The notes beneath the pieces were generated by a model, which was given only the letters and a program-made list of their open reading frames with translations, ran no database searches and was not told where the DNA came from. A stretch of DNA of 64,000 nucleotides, taken from Azolla caroliniana (lineage: Eukaryota > Polypodiophyta). Positions 44,255 to 55,890 of the stretch are shown here, piece after piece (within the stretch, counting starts at the first letter, position 1; every line of letters starts with the position of its first letter). Both the position numbers and the translations under genes were made by a program. The stretch is from assembly GCA_043228905.1 (NCBI GenBank), contig JBHGNT010000017.1:7316001-7380000 (forward strand). Reading direction: 5' to 3'.

Positions 44255-45237
44255 TCAAATGCAAATACAAGAAGAGAAATAAACCGAAACAAGAAAATGA
44301 CATAGACAATGAGACAAGATATTAATGTGGAAACCCTGAAATAGGAAAAACCACTGGAGTCCACAAACTCCAAACTATATCACTATAAGTAAGAGGATTG
44401 TACAATTATAAAGTACAAGGCAATAACCTTGAGTTCTAGTTTGTCCACAAATGGTTACAACAGAGTTACTCCTCTCTCCCTCTCTCCCTCTCTCTCTTAG
44501 TTACAAAGGCAACTATTCATCTTCATAACAAAATGATCTGCCCTAGTTGTATTTATACTAATACACCTTTTAGGGCTATTTACATTTATGGTTTGGATAG
44601 GCGTGACAAAACCTATTTACAAATCTGGCATTTTCCAGGTGCCTCTCTCGATTCGGTCTTTATTCTTCTTCGGATCCAACTGATCCGACTCGTGCTTGCT
44701 TCCCATCCGAAGGGACCTGTTTAACAAACTCCCCCTTCACTCCGGCATGGGGTGCTTCGTCAATCTGACCCATCCCCAACATGCCTCCAACTTCTCTACC
44801 GACAACACCTTCGTCAGCATGTCCGATCCATTTTCTACTGTGTAAATCTTCACTAGGGCCAACTCCTTTTCTTCTACCCTCCCCCGGAGCCAATAGTATT
44901 TCCTCTGGATGTGCTTGGTCCTCAAGTGATAGACGACATTCTTCACACGGTGGATGACACTTTGGTTGTCGTAGTAGAGTTGGAATTCTTCTTGCTGAAA
45001 CCCCAACTCTCCAATGAACTCCTTCATCCAAATAATTTCCCTGCCGGATTCTCTTGCAACCATATACTCCATCTCCGTGGTCGACAATGCGACGACCTTC
45101 TATAGCCTCGACTGCCACGAGATGACTACCCCTGCATAAGTAATGACGTATCTGCATGTGAACCGGTTAGTATCCACATTAATTGACATGTCTGAATCAG
45201 TAAAAGATTCCAATATGGGGTTACCTAAGCTGAATCA
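44255..45237 (-). mobile_element. Copia E2, 3' LTR plus RNase H only
   Basis: The LTR (about 44255-44726) is followed on the minus strand by the PPT-type GGGGGAGTT and an RNase H remnant to 45237, where the LTR of E1 begins. It is the same family as E1. The rest of E2 is not in the window; E1 may have inserted into it. Confidence 0.65.
44737..45230 (-). pseudogene. Copia E2 RNase H C-terminal part
   Basis: The open frame 44737-45087 reads MSTTEMEYMVARESGREIIW, then YYDNQSVIHRVKNVVYHLRT and HIQRKYYWLRG. The RNase H motifs (TEMEY, DNQS, KHI) are visible. Upstream to about 45230 the frame is broken. Confidence 0.85.
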
Positions 45238-45553
45238 TGAAAGGAAATGGAGCTCGGCCACAATTCAGTCTGAAACATACAATGGAAGAAAATAGGACAA
45301 AATAGAAATAAGATACACACAAGATGTTAACGTTGAAAACCCTAATGGGGAAAACCCATGGGAGCCCACAAACTCCAACTATGACTATAGGAAGAGGATA
45401 CAATGCAAGTCTCAAAGGCAATGACCTCGAGCCCTATGTCTTCACAAACCAAAAACTTTCTGTATCTCGCGCTCTTTGTGTGTCTATACAACAATGTCTC
45501 TACACACACATCTATATCATATAAGTGATTGCCATAAGTCATATTTATAAGTT
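45238..45553 (-). repeat. Copia E1 LTR, left piece
   Basis: It contains GGAGCTCGGCCACAATTCAG, the TTGAAAACCCTAATGGGGA region and CATAAGTCATATTTATA, which continues at 55086. The left boundary is approximate. Confidence 0.75.
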
Positions 45554-45984
45554 TGTGAAAGTTAATGTGCGGAAGCGTATCACAAATCGGCTTAGCCAGA
45601 TACCAACAGAACAGAGAGAGAAGAAGGTTTCACAGAGAATGCACGAAGAGACAAAGAGAGCAGAACATAAAACTCAATTCAAAATGACAATACTCTCTTT
45701 ACATAGAATGTGCTCAGAGAGCACTTTTATACAAGTCCATAAAGGACTGATAGAAGTATTGACAGGTACTTCAATGCTCATACGAACGACTGGCACTGAC
45801 TCCCAAAACTATGCCTGTGTACTAGGCTAGATCCGTAGGCCTCTAACGGCCTACTTGTTTCAATCCGATCCGGCTCCTGGTTCCGGATTCCATCCGCACA
45901 CCGATCAGGCTCTCCGTTCTGAATATCGATATGGGTCTGGCTTATTCCGCCGATCCGGATCCAGTTGAGCTTGCTCGCTCAACA
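45554..45984 (-). repeat. 3' LTR of copia C (431 bp)
   Basis: TG/CA termini; pairs with 54641-55085. Confidence 0.93.
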
Positions 45985-46410
45985 CTTCCCCTCAACCTCA
46001 AGTTGTGGTCAGATCGTGGTGTTTGTGTCTACAGTAGCCGGTCCTTTCCTCCATCTCCTTCTGGCATCCTCCCGCCTTGCTTACGTTGCTCATCTAGTCC
46101 GGTTTTGCTTCCCGCGACCTGTCCGGTTCTGTGCACCTCGACCTCCTTGGTCGGGTTGGTTGCTTAGTAGGCCCATCTCAGGTCCTTCACTGCTATGACT
46201 CTAGCGCTTGTCGACCCATCGGTTCCTCCGTATTGTTACCCGACCAGCAAAAGAGTTAAAGACCAGACTGTGAAAGGGAATGGTTATTCGGAATAGATTA
46301 TAATTAAGTAGTGAACGGACGGGACCGGAATCGGTATGCCGATCCGGATCCGGACCGGTTTCGAACAGGTGCCGGTTGGCACCGTTTTGTACGCAGCACC
46401 GGTGACCTAT

Positions 46411-46791
46411 TGTAAAGAATCGGATATGATTCTTGTGAAGCGGAAGAGATGAGAGTTAGGTGTATGTGTAAGAGAGAGAGAGAGAGAGAGAGTGAAACAC
46501 AGAGAATACGCAAGGTAAGAGTATATTGACAAAGGAGAAAGACTCAACTTTATACAATGTGGGAGGAGGGTGCTTTATGTAGTCACCCTCTCTCTTCATT
46601 AACTACAAGACTCATGGAACATGGGGAATGTGAAAGCTCATAAGTTATGTGTCATAGAATATGATTCTATGACTCATACTAAATGCTAGAATACAAAGTG
46701 GTGACTTAATGGTGACTCTGGACCGTTGGAGTGTCTATTCACTCTCAAGGTGAGTTCACACACTAGACCAAGTTGAGCTTGATTCTCAACA
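46411..46791 (-). repeat. 3' LTR of copia D (381 bp)
   Basis: Starts TGTAAAGAATCGG, ends TTCTCAACA, and contains a GA run. The termini include a hairpin AAGAATC...GATTCTT. Confidence 0.92.
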
Positions 46792-47063
46792 CGCCCCGTC
46801 AAGCTCAAGTCAGGTCGGTTTTAGACAGTATCCGAAATCCGCTTCAACTCGCGTTTTGGTGTCCGCGTTGACTCGCGTTGACTTGCTTTATGTGGAGTTG
46901 CGGAATCCGTGCTCCAGCTTGCGTTGTGCGTAGTTGTGAAGTCTGTGCTTCGGTTTGGATCTTTCTTCGCGGCTTTGAGCGGTAGATCGGCTCTTCGCAA
47001 CTTCGTTGCATGGTTTCGGAATCCACACATTATTGTGTAATATGCGGTTGCGGAATCTACGCG

Positions 47064-48420
47064 TTATTGCGTAGTGTCTTGCATACTCCCCCTCAAGCTT
47101 GGTAGGTCATGGATCGTTAATCCGAGATCGGTCATGAATTGCCATAGCTTGTCGGCTCCTAAAGCCTTAGTGCAGATGTCGGCCGTTTGAAGATTTGTGC
47201 TAATGTGTTGTAGGTCGACATTGCCAACTATAACACGCTCTCGGATGAAGTGATAGTGCACTTCGATGTGCTTTGTGTTGGGAGACAGGTCCCTCCGGAT
47301 GGGAAGGGAGAAGAACAGTGCCGACAAACAAACTCGGCCGATGGTACAGGCCCGATGAGGACCGGATGAGGAGTACCCGGCTACGGAGAGCCGGATGATA
47401 CAGTCCCGGTGAAGACCGGATGAGGAGTACCCGGATGAGGAGTACACGGCTACGGAGAGCCGGATGATACAGGCCCGGTGTGAACTGGATGAGTAGTACC
47501 CGGCTACGGAGAGCCGGATGATACAGGCCCGGTGTGAACCGGATGAGGAGTACCCGGCTACGGAGAGCCGGATGATACAGGCCCGGTGTGAACCGGTTGA
47601 GTAGTACCTGGCTACGGAGAGCCGGATGGTGCAAGCCCGGTGTGAACCGGATGAGGAGTGCCCGGCTACGGAGAGCTGGATGGTGCAGAACCGGAGGAAG
47701 AGACATATTCGTAAATATGTTTCTGAGAGCCCATCGAGGCTATATTTGTAAATAGCCGAAAAGTCATATTAGTATAAATATGACTTAGGGCAAACTTTTA
47801 GTTGTTGTTGTCATTTTCTGTTGTAACCGCCGCCTGTGGCGAAGATCGTGAGCACGAGGTCGTTGCCTCCGTGGACTCACTGTTTTTGTACATTCTTACA
47901 TAGTGACAGTTTGCAACCTGTGGACTGCCGTGGTTTTCCCCTAGTTTGGGGTTTTCCATGTAAACCTCCAGTGTAGTGTGTGTGTGTGTATCTTCCTCTC
48001 CTTTGTGTCGTGTTTTATTTCCCGTTTTCTGTGTATCATTCTACGCTCGGTTGTGGCCGAGCGTCGCGCATAAGGATCGTTGGGTTCCCGTCACTTTGTC
48101 CGCGCGTGGAACACCGGGTTCCGAGCTAGATAGATATTGGTCATGTTGTCGCAGTAAAGGGAAGTCGGATCCTTGATGGGTATGCCCAGATCCTTCAAAA
48201 TCCTCTTGAGCCATACGGCTTCACACGTAGCTACGACTGCACCCTTGTATTCCGCCTCTAGGATATTGCTCTGCTGCCGAGGGAGAAAACAAATCCGGAG
48301 GTTGATCTTCTATCGGATTTGTAGCCGGCCCAATCAGCATCTGTGTACCCCTCGAGTCGTATTGGCATCGCAATCTTGTAGAGGATGCCGCAATCCATTG
48401 TGCCACTCACGTATCGTAGA
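47064..48420 (-). pseudogene. Copia D RNase H, split by P2
   Basis: The right part (48094-48420) carries LEGYTDADWAGYKSDRRSTS and reaches the sequence for FHARTK at 48094-48120. The left part (47064-47275) continues HIEVHYHFIRERVIVGNVDL. Removing P2 restores the reading across the join. A broken segment lies near 48130-48258. Confidence 0.88.
47276..48093 (+). repeat. Solo LTR P2, TGTTGGGAGAC family (818 bp)
   Basis: It starts TGTTGGGAGAC and ends TTCCCGTCA, with perfect target duplications CTTTG (47271-47275 and 48094-48098). Homologous to P1 (9386-10148), but with about six or seven internal 54-bp units at 47345-47690. Confidence 0.96.
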
Positions 48421-49055
48421 ACTTGCTTAGCGCAATCCAAGTGAGTATCACGCGGTGTTTGCATGAATTGGCTAAGGAGACCGACCGGATAACTGAGATC
48501 AAGTCTTGTGATTGTGAGGCAGATGAGACTCCCGATGAGTTGCCGATATTGAGTCGGCTCACACGCTTTGGTGCCGGAGTGCGCATCTAGTTTGAGATTA
48601 CGATCGAGCGGGGTTGCCACGGATTTGCACTTAGCCATCCCGAATTTGTATAACAAGTTGAGGATGTAGTGCCGTTGAGAGATCATGATTCCGGCCGGAG
48701 TCCGAATTACCTCGATGCCAAGGAAGTAGTGGAGCTCCTTCATGTCCGTCATCTCGAACTTGTCGGAAAGGAGGGATTTGACTTTATTGATTTCAACGAG
48801 ATGCTCACCTCCAATGACTAGGTCATCCACATGTAAGATGATGACAATCGAACTTGCGGAATTGCTTCGTATGTAGAGGGAGTTGTCCGATTTGGACATA
48901 CGGAAGCCGATTTGATGAAGATATTGCGTTATCTTCGAACGCCAAGCACGCGGTGCTTGCTTGAGGCCGTTGAGTGGCTTCTTGAGTCGGCAAACAGCTT
49001 TCGGATGGGTGCTCGAGTTGAAGCCGGGTGGTTGGATCATGTACACCTCCATCAA
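48258..49055 (-). pseudogene. Copia D reverse transcriptase and start of RNase H
   Basis: The open frame of 265 codons is the longest of element D. It reads MMEVYMIQPPGFNSS, CRLKKPLNGLKQAPRAWRSK, then a catalytic-site region IVIILHVDDLVIGGEHLVEI, where the usual YVDD is HVDD. It continues FHYFLGIEVIR-type and YTDADWAGYKSDRRSTSGF motifs. The RT N-terminus is missing at the inverted junction. Confidence 0.9.
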
Positions 49056-49061
49056 ATGGAT

Positions 49062-49118
49062 GTCATGAACGCCTTTCTATTCACAAGAATCATATCCGAT
49101 TCTTTACATGGTATCAGA
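49062..49118. other. Fold-back inversion joining RT, LTR end and PBS in copia D
   Basis: On the plus strand the sequence reads the RT piece MDVMNAFLF, then the end of the LTR (CCGATTCTTTACA), then PBS TGGTATCAGAGC, then GCGGAAGAG shared with the reversed LTR. Neighbouring coding runs on the minus strand, so about 60 bp is inverted. Confidence 0.75.
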
Positions 49119-49478
49119 GCGGAAGAGATGTGAGTTAGGTGTGTGTGTAAGAGAGAGAGAGAGAGAGAGAGTGAGTAAGTGAAACACAGAGAATATGCAA
49201 GGTAAGAGTATATTGACAAAGGAGAAAGACTCAACTTTATACAATGTGGGAGGAGGGTGCTTTATGTAGTCACCCTCTCTCTTCATTAACTACAAGACTC
49301 ATGGAGCATGGGGAATGTGAAAGCTCATAAGTTATGTGTCATAGAATATGATTCTATGACTCATACTAAATGCTAGAATACAAAGTGGTGACTTAATGGT
49401 GACTCTTGACCGTTGGAGTGTCTATTCCCTCTCAAGGTGAGTTCACACACTAGATCAAGTTGAGCTTCATTCTCAACA
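49119..49478 (-). repeat. 5' LTR of copia D, 3' end inverted
   Basis: Nearly identical to 46411-46791 except that its terminal 26-30 bp are inverted within 49062-49118. Confidence 0.9.
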
Positions 49479-49869
49479 CCTATATAAAGGCTCAGTTACA
49501 ATGTAAAACTTTGATGGACAATTAATATAAGCTTCTTGTTTTATCTTCACGTATTGATTATCGTTCTGTATTAATTGTTATATCTTACGCGTGTATTAAG
49601 TTAATGCCATATTGCTAAGTAGCCAATTAAGTCTGATTAATTGTTTTGTCTTAAGTTATCTCGCCGTAACACCCCTTTGGTGAAGTGTTTTCCGTAGACA
49701 CCCTGTGTTAGGCCATTGTTCGGCCCTAAGGATTAACACGTATCGGTGTCGACTTCCGCTGCCTTCTCGTCCACTTGGCCTTTAGTTGATCTGGCTCCTC
49801 TGAATCAAATTGTTGAACCGAATCGGCTTCCTCTGATTCATTCAATCTCTTGTCAGAATCGGTTTCCTC

Positions 49870-50145
49870 CTATTCGTTCTGACTCTTGTCTGAGTTGGTA
49901 GTCTCGACCTCGTCTTCCGTTTTCAGGCCCTTCACCACATTGGACCACGTCCGGGTCTTGGTCTTCTTCCGGTTGACTCTGTCCTTCTTGACTCTACCGC
50001 CGCTGCCGCTTGCTCCAACTTGTTTGAATGTCTTGACTCCTTTGGTTGGCTTGACTTCCTTTTTCTGCTCATCTCCCCCCTTTTTTCTTTCTTCCTCTCC
50101 GGCTCCTTGTCTGGTGCCATCCGTTCTCCCCTTCAAGTGTGACAA
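49870..50145 (-). pseudogene. Charged post-RNase H extension of copia C
   Basis: The frame continues from RNase H (KLQHFLEMLGL, one TAG) into GRTDGTRQGAGEEERKKGGD and then GRVKKDRVNRKKTKTRTW, ending in VVKGLKTEDEVETTNSDKS. It is the third example of this region in family A/B/C and is in frame with pol here, as in B. Confidence 0.6.
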
Positions 50146-50730
50146 GTCGAGATGCTATAGACCAAGCATCTCCAAAAAGTGTTGCAACTTGTCTGATCCA
50201 AGTGGGTTGGTGAAGATGTTAGCAACTTGCCGATCCATATGAACATACCGAAGCTCAACTTTACCACTCAGAACCCACTCACGCACAAAGTGATAGTGCA
50301 CTTCTATGTGCTTTTATTGAGCATGGAAGACGGGGTTCTTGGCGAGCTGTATGCTGCTTACGTTGTCGCAGTAGATTAGGATCAACGTTGGTACCTAGAT
50401 CCGAAGGTCTCGCAATAGTCCGCGAAGCCAGATGGCTTCACAAGTGGCAATGGTAGCACCCCGGTATTCAGCCTCAATGCTTGATAGGACCACTGTTGGC
50501 TGCTTTTTTCTGCTCCATGCAACAGCCGCGTTACGAAGAGAAAACATGTGATCGGAGGTGGATCGGCGATCCGATGCATCACCAACCCAATCGACATTGG
50601 TATATCCGACTAGCTTCTGAGCTATATCGTGTTAGTATAACAGTCCCCGGTCCTTCATGCCACTCACATATCGCAATAGTCTATGCGCGCACTGAAGGTG
50701 CTCCACGGTCGACTTTTACATAAACTAGCT
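50130..50730 (-). pseudogene. Copia C RNase H
   Basis: Antisense frames carry the RNase H motifs seen in A, with breaks. Unlike B, the central block is kept. Confidence 0.75.
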
Positions 50731-50738
50731 CATCACTC

Positions 50739-51600
50739 TCACCGGATAACTGATGTCGGTCGGGTGATTGTGAAGTAGATAAGGCTTCCAACAATTTGTT
50801 GGAACCGTTTCTCATTGCAAGCCAGTCTGGAGTGGGGACATAGCTTCAGGTTCCAGTCTAGGGGTGTGGAGATTGGTCGACATTCCATCATGCCAAACTT
50901 GTACAACATATTCAACACATAATGGTGTTGTGAGAGCAATATGCCATCGGGGGTCCGGATCACCTCGATTCCAAGAAAATAATGAAGGTCCCCTAGGTCC
51001 TTCATTTCAAAAACATCTGATAACTGGGACTTCACACGACCGATTTCATCTAGTCCGGGTCCGGTGATGACTAGATCATCTACATATAGTAGGATACAAA
51101 CCGGACCGTCGAGACCTTTCTAGATGAATAGTGAAGAGTCGGACTTTGAGGCCACAAACCCCATCTTATGCAACCGGTGCGTGATTTCCGCATTCCAAGC
51201 TCGGGGGGCTAGCGTCAGACCATAAAGTGACTTTTTGAGTCAGTAGACCATCGACCTATTCAGCTCCTAATGAAAACCAGGGGGTTGGATCATATAGACC
51301 CATTCTTCAAGCTCACCTTGAAGAAACACCATCCCCTTGCCACAGAAACAGCCAATACAACACATACCATCGTCGTCTTCGCTATCGGAGTGAAGGTCTC
51401 ATCGTAGTCGATTCCGTGGATCTGTGCGTATCCCTTCGCCACCAACCAGGCCTTGTACCGATTGACCGAACCGTCGCCATTGTACTTTACCTTGTACACC
51501 GACTTGCAGCCAATCGGTTTACATTGTCGGGGAGGGTTGACCAGGTCCCAAGTGTCGTTGGCATCGAGTGCTCGCATTTCTTCTTCCATAGGAGCATGCT
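50739..51600 (-). pseudogene. Copia C reverse transcriptase
   Basis: The N-terminal frame 51290-51589 has MEEEMRALDANDTWDLVNPP and [19 protein letters not shown]. The C-terminal frame 50739-51035 has MKDLGDLHYFLGIEV. YVDDLVITG lies between, at about 51062-51088. Several stops separate the parts. Confidence 0.85.
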
Positions 51601-51855
51601 AATTTGCCTCTTTCGCTACTTTTGCGTAGCTCTCTGGCTCACGCACTTCCGCCACCTTGGTCATGTACACATAATGATGCACTATGTACTCATTGTATCC
51701 ATACCGTGTTACGGGGTTCTTTTGGCGGGTTGACCGGCGCAATTTTCCGTTAGCCGATTTGAGACCCTTCTTGGCCGGTTCGAACTTCGTTTCCGAAGAT
51801 CCGACCTCGTTCAGTCCGGAGTCAAAATCACTCCGATCTGACTCTTCGCTGCCGG

Positions 51856-52320
51856 TGTTACTGTACGAGATGTACGGGTGATTGATAAGTGAGGGTGAAA
51901 GATGTAATATATGTGTAATCTTATACGATTATGAGTGTGAGTGTGGTGGATACAAAGAGGTGTGAGTGAGTGACTAGGTGTGAATGACCAAGGGGCTTGC
52001 ACCCTTGTGTATCTACCCTTTTGTACCTATTTAACCCTTTATGGGGAATGAATAAATGAATAACCATTTCTCTCTCAATCTCTCTCTCTCTCTTGTCATC
52101 TCTTTCTCCCCCTCTCTCTTCCCTTTAACGTTGAACCCCTTGGGAGGGGGGTGGAGCCATTCTAGGCACCACCCCACACCCTGCAATGCTTCTCTACATG
52201 ACCTCTGTCACCATCGTACTCTCCATCACCATGTCTATCTTCGTTAATCTACCATGATTGTTAACCCTATTCCTATCTTTATCATTATCATCATTAACCC
52301 TAACCCTAAAACGTATAACA
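51856..52320. repeat. Solo LTR G1 in copia C (465 bp)
   Basis: Starts TGTTACTGTACGAG and ends CGTATAACA. Flanks are GCCGG and ACCGG (one mismatch), and joining them rebuilds the linker sequence kept in B (CCGG, TGT, ATTC, GGCATCTTC). A related sequence in reverse orientation is at 62217-62562. The GA/CT-rich centre includes CTTGGGAGGGGGG. Confidence 0.85.
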
Positions 52321-52642
52321 ACCGGTGTCGTATTCTGGCATCTTCTTCTTCTCCTTCTCTATGCGCGAACCGTCTCCTCGGCTCCTTGCATGGGAAGAGC
52401 ACAACAGAGTCTCCACTACTCTCCGGTTCTTCATCCGACTAGTCATTCCGACTCAGCCGCTCATTCGGGCCATTTAATTGGAATGAGATCAGACTCTCAT
52501 CTAGAGTATCAAATTCTTCATCTTCTACCTGAACCTCTCCGGGTTCGCTAGCCTCATCCTCCGAAATCGGGTCTTTGTCGGGAGTTGGAGTTGGTAAAGA
52601 GTACCATGATGCCGACTCATCAAACTCGACATCTCGACTTAC

Positions 52643-53384
52643 TCATACCTGTTTAGTTCGAGGGTTATAACACTTATACCCCTTCTGTTCATGCGAGTAG
52701 TTGACGAGTATATACTTCTCCGACTTCAGATCCAACTTTCTCCACTTCTCATCCAGTACATGCACATATGCTATGTTACCGAATATCCGCAGGTGTCTCA
52801 AATTCGGCTTCCGCTCGAAATATAGCTCATATGCTGACACCTTATCTCCGATCCAGTTTTGGATGTAGACGATCGTCCTAACCGCCTTAGCCCAGTAGAA
52901 GTTGGGCATGCTTTTCTCCTCTAGCATTGCCCTTGATGTGTCGACAATCAACCAGTTCTTTCTCTCAGCCACACTGTTTTGTCCTGGTGTGTATCGGAAG
53001 CTGAATTCTCTCCGAATTCCTTTTTGCTGCAGATAACTGTTGAATTTGCCGGAAAAGTATCCTTTTCTGCCATCCGACCGCAGGCACTTGATCTTTCTTT
53101 CTGTTTCCCTCTTGACTAGGCTTTGTAGATTCTGGAAACAGTCGAAGTCTTCACTTTTCCTCAATGAGGTAGATCCATGTGTGCCGGTTGTAGTTGTCGA
53201 TGAAGGAGACGAAATGCCGACTCCCGCCAAGACTAACGTTCTGTGCCGGTCCCCATACATTCGAATGGATTAAGTTGAGCTTGTTACGGATCCGGTTTCG
53301 TTCGATGGGGAATGGAGGCCGATGTTGCTTCCCAAGTTGGCAGGCTAAACATATTTGGGCCTTCTGACCACTGAATTTCGGCAA
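52643..53384 (-). pseudogene. Copia C integrase
   Basis: The open frames 53151-53384 (CLACQLGKQHRPPFP, LNLIHSNVWGP, SFIDNYNRHTW) and 52643-53260 (KCLRSDGRKGYFSGKF, NSVAERKNW, YFERKPNLRHLRIFGN) cover the domain in two frames. The first catalytic Asp position reads Asn (HSNVW), and the YIDD-type site reads IDN. Confidence 0.85.
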
Positions 53385-53385
53385 C

Positions 53386-53880
53386 CCGAGAACAACCTAT
53401 TTCGATTGCAGGTCATGAAGCCTCCGGTAGTTTACGTGGCCTATCCGCTTGTGCCAGAGATAGATGCCCGATTCAATCTTCTGTCCTTGGCAAACAGGGT
53501 AGTGCCAACGTCGTTGGTGTCAAGGATGAACATCCTCCCATCTCTGCGTCCTTGCGCAATTATCCGACCTTCTTCCTCGATGAAGCACCTGAGGTGCGTA
53601 AACCGCACCTGCATTCCTTGGTTGACGATTTGTCCGACCGACACCAGGTTCTTTGTGATTGTCGGAACGTGTAGTACGTTCATCAACTTTCTCTTTTGTC
53701 AAACATAGCTTAAGGGGACTTCTCCAACATGCACAATCGGGTGAGGGGTGTCGTCTTCGGTTTCGAAGATTCCCAGTTGTTCCGGTTTCTCCAAAAACGA
53801 GAACCACTCTTCGTGGCTCGTCATGTGGTTTGATGCTCCGGAATCAACATATCATACTTCCTCCAATTTGGAAGTAGTCT
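53386..53880 (-). pseudogene. Copia C protease and GAG-pre-integrase
   Basis: The open frame 53441-53686 has MMNVLHVPTITKNLVSVGQI and VRFTHLRCFIEEEGRIIAQG, as in A and B. The protease core upstream is degraded, with stops in the EEVWYVDSGAS region. Confidence 0.8.
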
Positions 53881-53939
53881 TCTTCATCGGGTTAGCCTTG
53901 TGCTTCATCACAAAGGTTGGCCCCTTTCCGGTTTTCCCG

Positions 53940-54440
53940 GTTCCGGATCCTTCCGATCCATCTACGTAGTATGAGCTTTACTAGTTTCCCTGTCCGGCCT
54001 TGCCGGATCCAAATTTGTCCGAATCGGTGAGCTTCTTCCAGATCTCGCTTTCTCTATGGCCTTTCTTGCCACAATACCAACATTCTGTATCGGCCTTCCC
54101 TTGCCCGTTTCTAGCACCGTTTTGACTCCCCCTACTCATGGAGGGTCACAAATATCCTTCATTTTGGTGGTGTACTCTGTAATCGACATATCTCTTTGCC
54201 AAATGTTGTTCAGCTCTTGCCGGAGTTGCAACTTACGGGTTGTGGTACTTGTGGAGAAAATCTTCTGAAGATTTTCCCAGGCCTCCTTCGGCGTTTTTGC
54301 ATCCTTGATGTAACCGAGCATCTGCTCGTGTGCATAGAATGCGAGGAAAGTCAACACTCTGCTCACTCCTTGTTCCCATGTCGGGAAGTCCTTGTGTGCC
54401 GGCTCCGGTGCTACATTGTTCGTTTGTTCCACATAGCTCC
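53940..54440 (-). pseudogene. Copia C gag, internally deleted
   Basis: The frame 54136-54432 reads LGYIKDAKTPKEAWENLQKI and QLRQELNNIWQRDMSITEY. It then jumps near 54150 to sequence that in B lies some 270 bp further on, so part of gag is deleted. Zinc-knuckle sequence is at about 54035-54085. Confidence 0.8.
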
Positions 54441-54628
54441 AGTAACAATGCCGTAGTAGGTACTAGTGCATTCTATATGACTAGGATGCACAATTGCTCC
54501 AATCGAGCTTTCTTGTGGGAAGTGAACTTGCCATACCTCTGTCCATCTCGGTTCTCTTCTGTTCTTGACAGGGTGTTAGGGTTTGTCTTCGGAAGTGTTT
54601 GTCGACTGTAGAGATTCTCGACCCTCGT

Positions 54629-54640
54629 GCTCTGATACCA
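54629..54640 (-). other. Copia C primer binding site
   Basis: The minus strand reads TGGTATCAGAGC directly after the LTR. Confidence 0.9.
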
Positions 54641-55085
54641 TGTGAAAGTTAATATGTGGAAGTGTATGAGAGATCGGCTCAGCTGGATACCAACAAAACG
54701 TAGAGAGAAGAAGGTTTAACAGAGAATGCATGGGAGAGACAGAGAGAGCAGAACATAAAACTCAATTTAAAATGATAATACTCTATTTACATAGAATGTG
54801 CTCAGAGAGCACTTTTATACAAGTCCATAAAGGACTAACAGAAGTACTGACAGGTACTTCAATTCTCATACGAGCGACTAGCACTAACTCCCAAAACTAT
54901 GCCTACGTACTAGCCTAGATCTCTAGGCCACTAACGGCCTGCCGGTTTCAATTCGATACAGCTCTCCGATCCGGCTCCTGGTTTTGGATACCATCCGGAC
55001 ACCAATCCGGCTCTCCGTACTGGATACCGATCTGGCTCTGGCTTATTCAGCTGATCTAGATCCGGTTGAGCTTGCTCACTCAACA
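54641..55085 (-). repeat. 5' LTR of copia C (445 bp)
   Basis: TG/CA ends; collinear with 45554-45984. A minus-strand TATAAAAG box lies in the centre. Confidence 0.93.
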
Positions 55086-55261
55086 ATACTTATATGAATG
55101 GAGGACTATTTACAAATATGGCCATGATAGGCACTCTAGAAACATATTTACAAATATGTCCCTGGATCCAATTCACACCGGATACCTTCAGATCCGTCCG
55201 GTCCGGTTCCTTCGGCTCGTCCGTCATCCGGATCCCATCCAGAGGGACCGAATTCCCAACA
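55086..55261 (-). repeat. Copia E1 LTR, right piece
   Basis: Continues the LTR interrupted at 45553 and ends ATTCCCAACA, followed by the PPT region (AACTCCCCCTTCACT on the plus strand). Confidence 0.85.
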
Positions 55262-55606
55262 AACTCCCCCTTCACTCCGGCATGGGATGTCTTGTTAATC
55301 TGATCCGTCTCTTGCACATGTCATCCAGTTTGTCGACTGACAACACCTTGGTTAGCATGTCCGACCCATTCTCCTTCATATGGATCTTCGTTAGCAAGAA
55401 CTCTTTATCTTCTACCTTCTCCCGGAACCAATGATATCTTCTCTGGATGTGTTTGGTCCGAGAATGGTTGGTTGCGTTCTTCGCAAGGTGGATGACACTT
55501 TGACTGTCGCAGTGGAGCCGAAATTCCTCTTGTCAGATCCCTAACTCTCCGATTAAGTCCTTCATCCAGATTACCTCCTTACCAGCTTCTACAGCCGCCA
55601 TGTACT
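55262..55606 (-). pseudogene. Copia E1 RNase H, C-terminal part
   Basis: Antisense frames give RNase H end motifs like E2. The sequence is cut inside the TEAEYMA motif by copia F; the remaining part starts again at 59964. Confidence 0.8.
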
Positions 55607-55888
55607 TGTTGGCATAAAAGGCTGACTCCGTCCAAGTGTGAACTCGACAATAAGTTAGGGCTTAGTATATAAGCGAATACCTAACATTGTAATGAGTGAC
55701 GAAAAAAAGACGATTGTAATCTCTGAGAGAAAAAAACGCGTTGTGCAGAAATAAGAAGCTTTTCATTAAAGCTTGCAACTGTGTAAGTCTAAATCTGCCT
55801 TCTCTATCTTCTGTGTGTATGTTGTTTGTTGTTCATAGCCGTAGGATCCGAACACACACTTCTGCATAATTGTCGACATTAACCAACA
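55607..55888 (+). repeat. 5' LTR of copia F (282 bp)
   Basis: Starts TGTTGGCATAAAAGG, ends AACCAACA. The TATATAAGCG at about 55665 is a likely TATA box. Confidence 0.94.
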
Positions 55889-55890
55889 AT

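Larger units (their letters stand above)
46411..49478 (-). mobile_element. Copia D, internally rearranged, nested in J
   Basis: The left LTR is 46411-46791 and the right LTR ends at 49478, with perfect target duplications CCTAT (46406-46410 and 49479-49483). RT and RNase H remain on the minus strand; gag, protease and integrase are gone. A small inverted junction lies at 49062-49118. It is interrupted by solo LTR P2. Confidence 0.93.
46234..49738 (+). repeat. Solo LTR J, split by copia D
   Basis: The two parts are 46234-46410 and 49484-49738. The ends TGTTACCC and GGATTAACA form a TGTTA/TAACA pair. Perfect target duplications CGTAT lie at 46229-46233 and 49739-49743. Copia D entered its TATA box: the joined sequence reads CCTATATAAAGGC. 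Confidence 0.88.
45554..55085 (-). mobile_element. Ty1/copia element C, with nested J, D, P2 and G1
   Basis: The LTRs are 45554-45984 and 54641-55085. It sits inside the E1 LTR between CATATTTATA and CTTATATGAA. Flanking 5-mers (AAGTT, ATACT) match only partly. Same family as A and B. Insertions within it are solo LTR J (46234-49738, which contains copia D) and solo LTR G1 (51856-52320). Confidence 0.93.

Noticed and set aside
47200-47706. A 168-codon repetitive frame
   Set aside because: It lies inside solo LTR P2 and simply translates the 54-bp tandem repeats.
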